Origin: Cerioporus squamosus
Taxonomy: Eukaryota > Basidiomycota > Agaricomycetes > Polyporales > Polyporaceae
Assembly: GCA_022592435.1 (NCBI GenBank)
Contig: JABYQS010000029.1
Coordinates: 124,001-188,000 of the forward strand
Length of the DNA stretch: 64,000 nt
Reading direction: 5' to 3'
The notes beneath the pieces are model-generated. The model was given only the letters and a program-made list of their open reading frames with translations, was not told the origin of the DNA and did no database searches. The position numbers and the translations under genes were made by a program. Numbering within the stretch: position 1 is the first letter of the stretch; every line of letters starts with the position of its first letter. Of the stretch, positions 1-10,977 are shown piece after piece.

Positions 1-392
1 ACGCACTTGGTCCCCATCCTCCCTTGGTACACTTTCACTCATTGATGCTCATTTGACGAATCAAAACGCGAGTCGGTGTTCGCTCGCCCTCCCTTAAGTC
101 TCTGGGACAACTTCATCGTACCCCGTTTCTTCACAAACGAACCGTTCGTGTCGGTCCTAACGCCCAGATAGCATATATGTTGAACTAGGCTTCAGTTCGT
201 GGGCGTTGCCCGCTATTGGTCCGATGCTAGAGACCCTATGTAGGGTAAAGCCCCTCGGCGTATGTCAGTCTGTATATGACACGACAAGATGCACACTGTG
301 CGTAGTGAAAGATTTCGACGAAGGCAAGTCATGGATTGATCGTGATGTGTTGAATATATATACAACGTCTGCACGGGAATATTGTTGTCATA
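1..392. other. No gene recognised at left edge
   Basis: Only short open frames without recognisable motifs or splice structure are present. The segment lies just downstream of the 3' end of the minus-strand family B gene, so part of it is probably its 3' untranslated region. Confidence 0.5.
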
Positions 393-1737
393 CTACGAGC
401 GCTGGGGATTAGAAACCATGGTAGATGGATAAGTGGGGTGTTGCTCAAGAATGGGGATCAAAGCCTCATCACGCAACCTGGTGAGTTCCGCATCCGACTC
501 GTCGCTCCCCAGGGCGTAGATGTGGGCTTTGGCAAACCGCTTCATGAACACCTTATGCTTCTCCAGATCGTCCTCGTTGAGCACATCCTCGTCAACCTCT
601 TCTCGTCTGACTTCGATCCATCTCCAATACGGGCCCGCAGCGGAGATGGCGATTGCGCGGTCTGCGCACAAGTCACGAGCGAAGGCGGTGCAGAGATAGT
701 CGAACAAGTCACCTTCGGCCTCGGTCAGCAGTCGTTCCGTTCTGTGCAGGCGCACTTGCGGATCATGCATAGACCGAGGAGGGCCTCCTTTGATCTCCAT
801 GATAGCTGGGAAACAATGGTGCACGACCTTGCACCACATACGACGCTCCCAGCCATGTATCTTGGCCTCCGTGGTGGGTTGCGGCGTGATGAGAGCGTGC
901 GTATGGCACACCAGGAGATCTGGGAATTCGTCACGGCCTTTGTTGTCGGGAACTGTGCCTATGGTTGCGAATGATGCGTCCGCCAAATTGGCGTCTAAGG
1001 TTCGAAGGTCAGCTTCGATGGTAGTCAATTATGCTCGAAAGAAACAGACGAACCTGAGGGATCATCCGCTATGGCTGCACGGGATACGAGGTTCGTGAGA
1101 GCAGCGATTTGTTCTTTTGCCGTAAGCCGACCGTCCGGGTAGAGAATAGCTCGAACTCGCTCGGCCTCGATCCAGTCAGCAGGCCACTCAGGCGGCGGCT
1201 TTCGTGTACGCTGGGGCCGACCCGCTGGCTCAACTGGTGAACATGAGAACGACACCCCAATCGCATGACTCACCAGGGTTGTTCCCTTCAGCAGCTGGAG
1301 CACCGTGGATGGGAGGTGCAGGGGGAGCAACTGCAGGGGGGGGGAGGTCCGGGAGCAACAACTGCAGGGGCTGCAGCGTGAGGTGCCACGGGAGGTATGT
1401 CGAGGGGAACCACCGTGTCCTCCGCGGAGTTATCGTCCGAGTCCGAGTCAACTCCACCTTTGTTGACGGACTCGAAGGCTTCCGGAAGAAGTTTGTATAG
1501 ATCGAGAGTTGACTTAGAGAGCCAGAGGTCGTACTGCTGACGGATGGTAAGAGCTCCATCGAACATGAAGTCGACAAGGTCGGAGAATGTATGATTATAC
1601 GGAGAGAGCCAGTCGACTTCTAGGTTCCGTGGATTCAGGTTGGTAGAGTACGCGGCCGAGATAGCATGACGGATGCGCCGCGAGGTAACATATCTCTGGA
1701 GGCAACTGCGGTCGATAGGGTGTACTCTGGGTGGCAT
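393..1737 (-). pseudogene. Family B copy 1: possible PD-(D/E)XK-like protein, frame-disrupted
   Basis: Three exons on the minus strand are supported: 1737-1274, 1233-1054 and 1012-393, separated by introns of 40 and 41 nt with GT...AG ends. The same exon plan is seen in the paralogue at 12247-13811. Exon 1 encodes a conserved block (YVTSRR, HAISAAYSTNLNPRNLEVD, then LYKL) followed by an acidic, Pro-rich linker. Exon 3 encodes FPDLLV and, about 45 residues later, IMEIKGG, then RDLCADRAIAISAAGPYWRW. The PD ... E-x-K spacing is compatible with a PD-(D/E)XK nuclease fold, but this is inference only. A run of nine Gs at 1336-1344 (C9 on the coding strand) throws the linker out of frame. Shifting by one base there restores the Pro-rich linker and joins exon 2 in phase, as in the paralogue. 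This may be a real mutation or an assembly indel. Start at 1737 chosen by alignment with copy 2. Confidence 0.65.
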
Positions 1738-2066
1738 GGCAGCAGAGTGGGTTATCGCACGGGGACCCCGAACCAAACCGTGTTGCCCTATTATACACAC
1801 TGGGCGGGATTTTGCCGGACCTGCGGGAGAATACTCGGGAAACGTAGAACAATAGCATCAGGGACGAAGGGCACTGGAAGACAAAAGGACCGCCCACGTC
1901 TAGCACAGTGCACCGACGAAGCTGGAATTGGAGAACAATGAGCGTCGAGCCGAATCCTGGGAATGTACTATTACATAAGTGATGAGCCAGCCATATATGT
2001 ATTAGCGAACGCCCATGTTGGACTTGAGCCAGAGTTGCAACCGCGTCCTTTCACGAACGACCAACT
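1738..2066. promoter_or_regulatory. Divergent promoter of the family B / family A pair (copy 1)
   Basis: A 329-base gap separates the divergently oriented start codons at 1737 (minus) and 2067 (plus). No gene fits inside it. The same head-to-head arrangement recurs at 13812-14382, so the gap very likely holds both promoters. No clear TATA box was assigned. Confidence 0.55.
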
Positions 2067-2618
2067 ATGTCAGACGTCGCAACCCAGATCTCCTCCGAGC
2101 CTTCCAGTCCTGAACCACTTGGTCAGCCGTACAAATACAAGCGCGTTCGCGCCCATCCTCGTCCTGCTCCCAAGACCGCGTACGGCTTCCTCCTCGATTT
2201 CGAGTGTCGCCGGCGCTGGGCTCGCTGGTACCGCGAGCTTGCCTACAAGGACAGGCTCGCCACAATGAGCCCGCAGGAAGCCGAAGAACTCCTCGACGAC
2301 TTGGAGTTCACCACGTCGGCAAAGCTCCCCGGCCTCATCTACTCGGAGTTCCCTGCCCTTGTCCCCCTCCGCAACCGCCTTCTACCTGTCAAGGACGGCA
2401 ATGTCGTACCTCAACACTATGTCTTTGCTTTACGGGACGATGCTACATGGCAGGGTATGATGGCGCCGTTGGATGCGGAGGTGGTTGAAGCAGTCGGACG
2501 GAGGTTGGGAGTTCCAGGCCAGGAACCCAACTGGTATCGAATCGACCTGTAAGTCCGAACAGCCTCGCTGAATCGATGCATTTGTTCACTGAGTTATGAC
2601 TTTAGTGGTGCCAAGTAA
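2067..2618 (+). CDS. Family A copy 1, uncharacterised ~164-residue protein
   Basis: Two exons, 2067-2548 and 2606-2618, with a 57-nt intron (GTAAGT...TTTAG). The tiny second exon supplies only the last residues (LGAK). I do not recognise the family. Conserved features shared with three paralogues in this window are PLGQPYKYK, PRPAPKTAYGF, RRRWARWYRELA, LPGLIYSEFP, NRLLPV and FALRDDATWQGM. There is no signal peptide, membrane segment or repeat; it looks like a compact soluble protein rich in Arg, Tyr and Trp. It sits head-to-head with family B copy 1, an arrangement repeated at 14 kb. The ORF is intact and closest to the copy at 10295 (identical over most of its C-terminal third). Function unknown. 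Confidence 0.85.
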
Positions 2619-2920
2619 CGGGACGCGGCATACGCCACCATGTGTTCCAGGTTTGATCGCACGGTGGAGTTTGTACTGCAGCTACCTGCGAATACGAGTA
2701 TGAATTGTGATTGACGTAGACGAGCTACTCACTGGCGGAGAAGTAGACGTCTGACGGAGCAAGCATCGGATGACGAGGAGTTCCTATCTCAAGTACTAGC
2801 TACTAGTCAATGTAGCGTTGATTCCTTTGACTCAAGTGCGACTACTTCTGACGTAATCGGCGGCCAGTGTTAGCGATTGAGCTTCAACCACTTCCTTCAA
2901 TTCATTCACCCCAAGCTATC
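2619..2920. promoter_or_regulatory. Intergenic region and 5' leader of family A copy 2
   Basis: No gene is seen. The last stretch before the ATG at 2921 (ACCACTTCC, ATTCACC, AAGCTATC) is nearly the same as the leader in front of the copy at 10295 and resembles that at 14383. The duplication therefore carried promoter and leader sequence with it. Confidence 0.5.
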
Positions 2921-3310
2921 ATGAACGACGTCGCGAATCTCCCTGACTCTGCTGATAGAACAGAACCACTTGGTTGTCCCTACAAGTACAAGCACGTCGA
3001 GACCGTTCCTCGTCCTGCACCAAAGACCGCGTTCGGATTCATCCTTGGTCCCAAATGTCGCTTGCGTTGGGCCCGGTGGTACTACGAGATGGCCAATCCG
3101 GGCGAGCTGGCTACCCAAACTCCCGCAGAAGCTGAAGAATTGCTCCGATCCGGTGAGGGCACCAGTCGGAACGTGCTCCCCGGCCTCATCTATTCCGAGT
3201 TCCCCAACCTTCCCCGCCTCCACAACCGTCTTCTCCCTGTCGCGGGCGAGATCACCCCCCAGTACTACGTGTTCGTCCTCCGCGACGACGCCACTGCGCA
3301 GGTGATGACG
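2921..3310 (+). pseudogene. Family A copy 2, truncated and fused to another gene
   Basis: The ATG at 2921 follows the shared AAGCTATC leader. The frame encodes family A sequence most like the copy at 14383: ILGPKCRLRWARWYYEMANPGELAT, then TSRNVLPGLIYSEFPNLPRLHN, and ends after FVLRDDAT. From about 3297-3310 the family signature (WQGM ... RLGV ... HWYRIDL and the GAK exon) is missing. The frame instead continues without a stop into unrelated Pro/Ser-rich sequence (see the next entry). This is a clean breakpoint within an exon: the 3' third of family A has been lost and replaced. If transcribed, it would give a chimeric protein. Confidence 0.7.
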
Positions 3311-6300
3311 GGGACGGGCTCCGTGCTGCCCAAGGGCAAGCAACGCTGGCTGTCGGCCGAGACCTGGTGCGATGCATTGATGAAGTCGTTGAAGAAGTCC
3401 CACTCAGCCATACAGCTCAGCTCGCGCCCGGAACCCCCGTCGCCACCGCGATTCGTACCTGTGAGACAAGAGCCTCGCCCAGAACCGGGTCCGTCAAACA
3501 TCGCGCAGCCGCAGCCGATCCTGGCGAACGCGAATACGCACCTGAAGCCATTCCGTCCGAAGAGTTGGGCCCTGGATGACTTGGCGTTGCCCAGTCCAGC
3601 CCCGTCGCTGGCAAAGTGAGCTCACCTTATAGTTTCGCGCGCGTTTCTTTTGACATGACGCGTGTGCACTGCGTGATTTACTGACGCTGTGCTGCGCAGA
3701 GTCCTCGAGGATGGGAAGAGGCTGGAGGCGGACGCCAGGCGTGGCAACGGGAGGCAGCAAAGTCGTTCGCGGACTCCCGCGCGCGGTCGGTGTCTCGGGC
3801 GCGGTCGAAGTCCATTGGGGCGCGTGCACGCTCGCACGCGCGAGAACCCAGCGCGTTCGAGGCATTGGCGGAAGTGACATTGCTCGGAAGTCAGAGACGC
3901 CGCCCGACGGTCCACGTCCGTGTCCGTCCGCCACGCTCTGACGGACATACGACGTCGAGCGGGGGCGGCACCACAGGCCTCGGCACGTTCACGTCGGCTT
4001 CCCATGCCCACAGTCAGGCAAAGTCGCGCTCGCATCACGGGCACTCTGCCTCGCTCGGGTCCATCTCTTAGCCTCGCTCCGATGAGTCCTTCATGTGGAC
4101 CCCTGGCCACGGTCGTAATCACTCTCTTGGGAAGTCGGCGCTACGAATTGTCCGTACGACGGCGACCACGGCCGCGGGCTTGTGTGGCATCAGTGGCTCG
4201 CCGAGCGACGATGAGAGGGGTGCAATGGACGAGAAGGGTGCTGCCATGGAGGAGGCGCTGCGACATGACGGAACGAAGATCATACATCTCCGCGACCAGG
4301 TGGCACGGGACCACCGGGGTCGCGAGGGCGGGATTATGGTGATTACCCCACCAGACAGCGGGAGGCTGCGCGCAGGAGACCCGGGCATCGGACCTGGCGG
4401 CTCGAACGGTGTTTCGCCGACACCGTCTGGACTGTCCACGTCTGCGGAGGGTGTTGGGATCGCGATTTCGTCCCCACTGCCGCAGGAGGATCCGTTCGAG
4501 AGGGAGCCCATCCGGATACCTGACCACCCGTATGCGCATGGCGCCGGAGCCTACTCATACTATGATCACCAGCCTGGCCGTGCACCAATACTTCCGAGTG
4601 TTCGTGCAGCGCAGCAAGGCGACTGTGCTCCCAGTCCCACGAGCACGACTGGCGGCGATAGTATCACGAAGCACCGACAACCTGTCAAAGTGCACCCCTA
4701 CTCGCCGTATACGCAAGTCCAGCATCCGTTCTCCGCCATCACCGGTAACGATTCTGGTCCAAGCTTCAGGTCCCCGAAGCCGCGACCAGGCAGACACCTC
4801 GATGTGTATTCGGCCAAGTCGAGCATGTTTGCAGAGCTTAGTCCTGGGACGATCCGCGAGATCATGCCCGACGAGATCCAGTACTCGCCCAACATCCCGA
4901 CGCCTCCTATCCGCGTGTCTGAGCGCACTGCTACTGGAGGGCCTTCCACTCACCCGTACGCATCGTCGAACAACCGCCTCAGCGAGTGGGGCTTCGCGGA
5001 TGTCCTCAGTCAGACGCTCCGGCCGCAAAGCAGCGTAGACAGCGGTCTGGGGACGAGTGAAGCGCACGAAATACCTACCCTCCCTGAGCGCCCGACGTTC
5101 GCGCGCATATACGACGATTCGAGCGATATGGTCGTCATCAGCCCGGACGAGGAAGTGGAGGAGGAGATGGCGGATATGCTCCATCCTCGCTCTATGTCGG
5201 GTTCTGGCGTAGACTCCTCCGGCCGCCGACGCCCGAAGATGTTGCGCGAGGCCACGCAAGGATCCTCCAACCATACCCTCGCGTCATCCCCGATGTCGAG
5301 CATCAACCCGCCCGCGTTCAGGCCGGAGCTCCTTGCGCGGGAGCGCAGCTTCAACTCGTCTGGCTCGTCCCCCGGTGTTGTCTCGACCCAGTCGTCACCA
5401 CCGCTCTCCCCGCGTCCGATCAACTCGTCGGACGATCTCGAGCGATTCCGGGACCTCTTCTATCGCCCGCCGGAGAGCAGGACGCCGTCGTCCGAAGATG
5501 CGGTGCCGACCGTCTCTCGTCGCCCGAGCGGGAGCATCCCGATTGAGCTCAATGCGCGCAGCACGCGTAGCTTGAGTGGTCTGACGACTCTTGCACGCCA
5601 ACTCAGCGTCAACCTGGAGGAGATGCAGGATCGGGAGCATGAGTTGGAGGAGGCTGATCGTGCGTCGCCCATGTGGGGAGCGCGGTACGGAGGTCTAGCG
5701 GGTCAGCGTCCGCAGGACCTCGGGCCTGATCCCCCCGGCGTACTGTCACAGTCGTCGTCGCGGTCTGGGTACCTACGTGATGCGCAGTCCCCGTTGCGGC
5801 TGCCACTTGACGAGGACATGGTCTTGTCACAGCCCATTGACGTTGTGCCGGAGGACGTCGAGTCGTCGCGTGCTTCCTCGATGCTCGAGCTTCCCATAGA
5901 AGACGACGGTAGCAGTAAGTGCTTATCAACATACTTTATTGCGTGCGTCGAGCTAACGGTGGCTTCAGATCTTCGTGTCGGCGAAATCGAAGCTCTTCCC
6001 ACCCCTTCTGCCTACGCTCAGCCTGCTCGGTTCTCCACCCACCTCGCCCAGTTGGACTACAACGACAACCAACTCAGTCCGACGAGCCCAGAAGACGAAC
6101 GATCGCGTCGGATGAGCCGGATCGTCTCCCAGCAGTCGAGTCTCGGAGTCCCCCTATATTCTGCGGACGCGGCACGCTCGAGCTTCATGACCAACACCTC
6201 GGGCATGTCGCGTCTGTCCGACTTCCCTGCGCCACCTTCTCAGATCACCGCGAGCCACCTATCGATACTCAATGCCTACTACGGAGATAATTCGCGCGAC

Positions 6301-6393
6301 TCCCTCGGGGACGCGGACCCCTCTCGCCCGGCGCTGGTGCGGGAAGCCAGCCAGGCGACGTTCGGACGCCAGCAGATGGGCGAGGCGCTATGA
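3311..6393 (+). pseudogene. 3' part of a large Ser/Pro-rich gene, decapitated and broken
   Basis: In-frame sequence continues from the family A fusion to a donor at 3616 (exon end 3615). An 84-nt intron follows (3616-3699), then an exon at 3700. After about 14 codons (ending near GKRLEADA) the coding signal moves to the next frame (RQAWQREAAKSFADSRARS...), implying loss of one base near 3734. That second frame is open to a TAG at 4069-4071. It continues past it in the same frame to 6393, so the TAG looks like a CAG-to-TAG nonsense change. The downstream part is low-complexity, with many Ser-Pro, Thr-Pro, Arg-Ser and acidic patches. It contains one in-frame 54-nt intron (5915-5968, GTAAGT...TTCAG with a CTAAC branch site). 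No enzymatic domain is recognised; it resembles the disordered cytoplasmic tail of a larger fungal protein whose N-terminal half is not in the window. Confidence 0.65.
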
Positions 6394-8656
6394 TACTTCA
6401 GTATAGTGTAAGCCTCTGGTCGTGCTCTTGCTCTTGCTCTTGCTCTTGCTCTCGGACATCTTCCGCAGCATACTTCTTCGCACTTAAGTCTTATTTTCAT
6501 CACTTGTACTCTAGCTCTTATGCTCTGGATGGCTTTAGCGTTGTGCTCCTCACGGTCATTTGCTGGATATCGAATCTTGATTACATATATATGTATGTTT
6601 GCACATGAATTGATGGGTATGGTGGTGGTGGTGGCTCTCGTATGGCTTTTTCCCCCTCGTCATGTTCATTTTTTATTACTACAACTTATTGTGGATACAC
6701 TTCAATTGAATCACCGAGCACCTCTTCGCATCCCTAGATACTTGCGCTGCGCGGCCTCAGTCTCGACTAAGCTACCCTCCACTAAGGAGCACTTGTGGAG
6801 GCACGGCTGAGGTCGTAGGACATGGGCGTCTCGGTTACCAAATTTGGACTGCCCGTACTCTGGCTTCCGACTCTGAGACTCAAAGTCTTTGGTTTTCATC
6901 CCGACAGACCCTCCGCCAATATACCTCTGAAACTCCGCTCGACTGCTGGCTAGCTATCTGTTCTGATGCTACACATCGGTGATCACTCGGATGTACTTGA
7001 GAGTTCTTTGGAGGGTGCATGCGGGGTATAGACGGTGGCATGGTCAAGGCAGGAGTTTACTTGATAGCGTATCCAATACAAGGTGTGCACTTCCGCACTT
7101 CCTTTCCGAGTGCAGGCTCCGCTTTTTACAGGAGGTGTTGTGCAAGAATGCACTCTTTGTCGCGGCCTCGAGATGTCATATGCAAGACCGGATGGATGTG
7201 TCTGCTGGCCAGCCTAGCTGTCGCCTTCCAACTCCCGACAGTCATGCCCCCCTCTCCAATGCTGCGCACAGCAACAAATGTGGCACTTCCTCCTGGACGT
7301 TGCTCTGCTCGAAACTGTCGTCACGCTAGCAGTTTGCAAATTCCAAGCCCGCTTCTTCGTCCTCGTCCTTCCCCCTTCCTTTCCACTCGTGTAGGCGGGC
7401 AGAAGCATAGCCGAGATATGGAGACTGCGACGACGCGGTTTGGTAGTACTCTTACATTTGGCTGGGCCGGGGCTTCGTTCAAGTCACATCCGCCCAGATC
7501 GCACCTACACGAGTGCCGCTTGACTCAGTGCTGGAGCATCGGCCGAGCTGAACGGACAAGTTCTCTTCGCGACTGCGCGGTGCTGACCGGCCTGTGAGTG
7601 ATACTAGCTCGTTATGTTGATGGCTGATCCTGCGGATGGGTCACTGAGCAGGGCCGCAGAGCGTGGATATATCGCACAGCCCACATCTCCGGAGGAATAA
7701 TTGTATGTGAGGACAATCTACAGCACCGCAATTGCTACGATCGACCGACGTGCGTTAACAGCGCAGGTATTCTATCCTTCGGTTCTTGTCGTCAAACTTC
7801 TGAATGCAACTGCGGGGTCGCTGTGCGGCTATGTGCACTTTCACAAGAGAGCTGCCGACGGGTTCGCCGTTCTCACTTCGGACGATGTGCGGCGGACTGA
7901 AGAGTGGGTCAGAGCCCTGGACTTGAGGAGGCGATGGGAGCGTGATACCGTGATAGCCACCAGTTCAGGTACGTTCTCGTCATTTCTTGAAGTCCACTGC
8001 TCTCCATCCTGCCTGCGCACAATACCAAGCTCGCTTCCCCGTTCGCGTCTTTCTTGCTCGTTTTGAATCTGTGTGGGTTGGCGTCTCCTACTTGGCCTTC
8101 AGGCAGACTGCGCGGACACGGGTCAGTAGCGTTGCATTGGGTTGCGTAGTTGATTTGTTTAGGCGGCCTCTCTGAGGTTCGCAGCAGGACAGCCTCCCAC
8201 GAGATGACTATATTGTACACATGCTTCTTGATGTGAGAGTTTTCAGGCGCTGCAACATTATATGCGGCAGACTTGAACAAACAAGTTTTGGAGTGCGCAG
8301 TTTCCAGCGGCGCTGGGAGGCCTGAGAGTGACACTAGCTCGTATGCCAAACGCTGACGCGGTCGATTGGCAGAACATGGTCGTAGAACACTTCATTCTCG
8401 TGGTCGCACAAGGAACACCCGTGGATGCAGACTAAGACTTAGATCCCACTTTCAAAGACAGCGTTGCTAGTCAGGATTTTTCACGGCACTGCGCACAACC
8501 GCTGCTAAGATCGACATGCGTTGGCTGGCAGCACAGGCACCGACGACCGCGCCACGGTTCTCTTCGTCAGGCTTCGGGATTTATTTAACCGATCGAGGTT
8601 CTGCCGCGAGGATACGTTTCTTGCCGGCCAGGGAACGTATCCCCAACCTCTTCGGC
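6394..8656. other. Intergenic, no intact gene; local imperfect duplication
   Basis: About 2.2 kb without a supportable gene. Two stretches, roughly 7300-7745 and 8000-8520, share short matching blocks. GGCCTGTGAGTGATACTAGC near 7588 matches GGCCTGAGAGTGACACTAGC near 8320, and ATCGACCGACGTGCGTT near 7740 resembles ATCGACATGCGTT near 8511. They look like a decayed local duplication just upstream of the monooxygenase copy. Confidence 0.4.
6424..6452. repeat. GCTCTT hexanucleotide microsatellite
   Basis: Four perfect GCTCTT units plus a partial fifth, just 3' of the stop codon at 6393 and probably in its 3' untranslated region. Confidence 0.9.
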
Positions 8657-9846
8657 ATGGCTTGCCCTCTGATGACGCGGCTAGGCGGACTCGTAGCCCT
8701 CCTTACCCTCAGGCTTCTCAACCGCGGCATCCCAGCCACGCTCTACGAACGGGGAGCGAGCAGCAGCGCTCGTGCGTACCTCGGCGGGATGCTCGACCTT
8801 GCTTGGGACGAGGGCCAGCGCGCGCTGCGCGAGAACGGTCTCGCCGACGGTTTCAAGGCAAACTCGCCCCTCGACGCACAGGAGATCTTTGTCTGCGGCA
8901 AAGATGGTGTCCCGCTCCTGCACCGCACCGAAGACGACGTGAAGGACGAGACGAAGACCCGCCCCGAGATCGACCGCCACATCCTCCGCGACATCATGCT
9001 CACTGCCGTCCCCGAGAGCGCTGTCAAGTGGGGTCACGCCCTTGCCGCCGTGCGTCCTCTCGACGAAGGCACCGGTCAGCACGAGCTCACGTTCACCAAC
9101 GGCCTCGTCATCATCACCGACATACTCATCGGAGCTGACGGAGCCCGCTCGCGCGTCCGTCCGCTTGTGTCCCCCGCTCAGCTCATCTACCAAGGCATTA
9201 CCGGAGCGGAGATATCTGTTGCCCCTGCGGTCGCTGCTCTGCCCGAGAACGCGGACATTCTGAAGGGCATCGGGCTCGGGACCTGCTACGCCGTGCAGGA
9301 CGGGAAGACGTTCATCTCGCAGCGCAACGGCGACGGGCGAATCCGCACGTACGCATTGCACCGCGCGCCTCTCGAGTGGGTCCTCCCTCGCGAGCCGCAG
9401 GAGGCTCGGCGCGTGCTGCTGGAGATCTACAAGGACTGGGCGTAGTGGATGCGGAAGCTCATCGAGGTGTGCGACGACGACGCCATCTACCACCGCCCGG
9501 TGTTCTACCTGCCTGTTGGCCACCGGTGGGCGCACAAGCACGGGGTCACGATCATTGGGGATGCGGCGCACCTGATGAGCCAGTTCGCAGGCGCAGGCGC
9601 GAACCTTGCGATGCTCGATGGGCTCGAGTTGGGTCTAGTGCTCGCGGATGCCATGGCAAAGGGGCTGGGTGTGGAGGAGAGAGAGGCCGCGGTCGTGGCT
9701 GTCGAGGGAAGATCTGCGCCCGCGCGGAGGTGTGGGCGGCGCTGAGCTACCGCAACGCTGAGCTGAGTTTCGGTCCCAATGGTGCTCAGGCGATGGCCGA
9801 CGCGTTTACCAAGGCCTTCGGAGGTGAACGAGAGCTCCTGGAGTGA
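8657..9846 (+). pseudogene. FAD-dependent monooxygenase (TetX-like), copy 1, disrupted
   Basis: The reading frame encodes most of a class A flavoprotein monooxygenase: RGIPATLYERGASSSARA (the FAD strand-helix region), the DILIGADGARSRVR motif, and after a stop GDAAHLMSQFAGAGANLAML. The GD(A/S)AH-P-G-G-N motif contacts FAD in this family. The TAG at 9443-9445 interrupts the frame between KDWA and the IEVCDDDAIYHRP segment; the sister copy has KDWAPRTQ there, so this is a nonsense change. Around 9700 the frame shifts again to reach a normal C-terminus (AEVWAALSYRNAELSFGPNG). The N-terminus is also incomplete: only LGGLVALLTL remains of the expected GxGxxG dinucleotide-binding loop. Copy 2 lies at 10978. 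Both copies follow or precede family A genes, showing that the duplication unit included them. Confidence 0.8.
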
Positions 9847-10294
9847 AGTGGCAGGGAGAGCGACGTATGTACTAACGCCGTCGCGGTGGAGACTGCAATG
9901 CAGAGGTCGCACTTGGGTTTCATTGCACATTCAGTGAAGTAAGTAACAGAAGTAACAATTACCGCATGCCGTGGACCGCGAAGCTGGGGTTCGATACATA
10001 GGAGTGTTCATCTGTTTGTATTGTTCATGCCAGCTCACCGCGTCGATAGCGGTGGCACGACACGAGTCATACTGACCAGTGTACGTTCATTTTCTGGATC
10101 TCGACTACAGTATCTGATCGATTGCTCAGATGTCAACAGCCATCACAGGCTTGCAGAGCGTAGGATGTCCGGTAGACTGTGATGTAACTCGCTTATACTT
10201 AGTATGTACCGTTGCATGCTGTGCTTCGAAACTGAGCCACAGCTGCAGCTTCAACCACTTCCCTTCCCGTCCATTCACCTGGCCCAAAGCTATC
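9847..10294. promoter_or_regulatory. Intergenic region upstream of family A copy 3
   Basis: No gene seen. The final part carries the TTCAACCACTTCC and AAGCTATC leader blocks shared with family A copy 2. Confidence 0.45.
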
Positions 10295-10846
10295 ATGAAC
10301 GATGTCGCGAACCTCCCTGTCTCTGCTGATGAAACAGAACCACTTGGTCAGCCGTACGAGTATAAGCACATCCGTGCCCATCCTCGTCCTGCTCCCAAGA
10401 CCGCGTACGGCTTCCTCCTCGATGTCAAGTGTCGCCGGCGCTGGGCTCGCTGGTACCGCGAGCTTGCCTACAAGGACAGCCTCACCACAATGAGCCCGCA
10501 GGAAGCCGACGAACTCCTTGACGACTTGGAGCTCACCACGGCGGCAATGCTCCCCAGTCTCATCTACTCCGAGTTCCCTGCCCTCGTCCCCCTCCGAAAC
10601 CGCCTGCTACCTGTCAAGGATGGCAATCTCGTACCTCAACACTACGTCTTTGCTTTACGGGACGATGCTACATGGCAGGGTATGATGGCGCCGTTGGATG
10701 CGGAGGTGGTTGAAGCAGTCGGACGGAGGTTGGGAGTTCCGGGTCAGGAGCCCAACTGGTATCGTATCGACTGGTACGTCCAATTAGCATTATTGCCTAA
10801 TCGACGCATATCTTCACTGAACTACTCTGCTAGCGGTGCCAAGTAA
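10295..10846 (+). CDS. Family A copy 3, uncharacterised ~163-residue protein
   Basis: Exons 10295-10773 and 10834-10846 with a 60-nt intron (GTACGT...GCTAG). The small last exon adds CGAK. The start at 10295 (MNDVANLPVSADETEP) is preferred over upstream in-frame codons because the AAGCTATC leader and the first residues match copy 2. The protein has the full set of family A motifs (AYGFLLD, RRRWARWYRELAYKD, LIYSEFPALVPLRNRLLP, FALRDDATWQGM) and is almost the same as copy 1 in its C-terminal half. The ORF is intact. Unlike copies 1 and 4 it has no divergent family B partner; the monooxygenase remnant lies immediately downstream. Function unknown. Confidence 0.85.
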   Translation: MNDVANLPVSADETEPLGQPYEYKHIRAHPRPAPKTAYGFLLDVKCRRRWARWYRELAYKDSLTTMSPQEADELLDDLELTTAAMLPSLIYSEFPALVPLRNRLLPVKDGNLVPQHYVFALRDDATWQGMMAPLDAEVVEAVGRRLGVPGQEPNWYRIDWYVQLALLPNRRISSLNYSASGAK

Positions 10847-10977
10847 CGGGACGCTGCATACGTCGCCGCGTGTTTGTGCCGCAATGTCTCTGTGTATATG
10901 CCGATTTTTTTTATCCGGCGGGTTTCATGGTCTCGTCGTCTTGCATGCGGAATGTACAGTTCTAGCCCCAGCCGAAT

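Noticed and set aside
8516..8656. Extension of the monooxygenase frame upstream to an ATG at 8516
   Set aside because: The extra residues show no GxGxxG nucleotide-binding loop and no family similarity; the 8657 ATG is nearer the first conserved segment.
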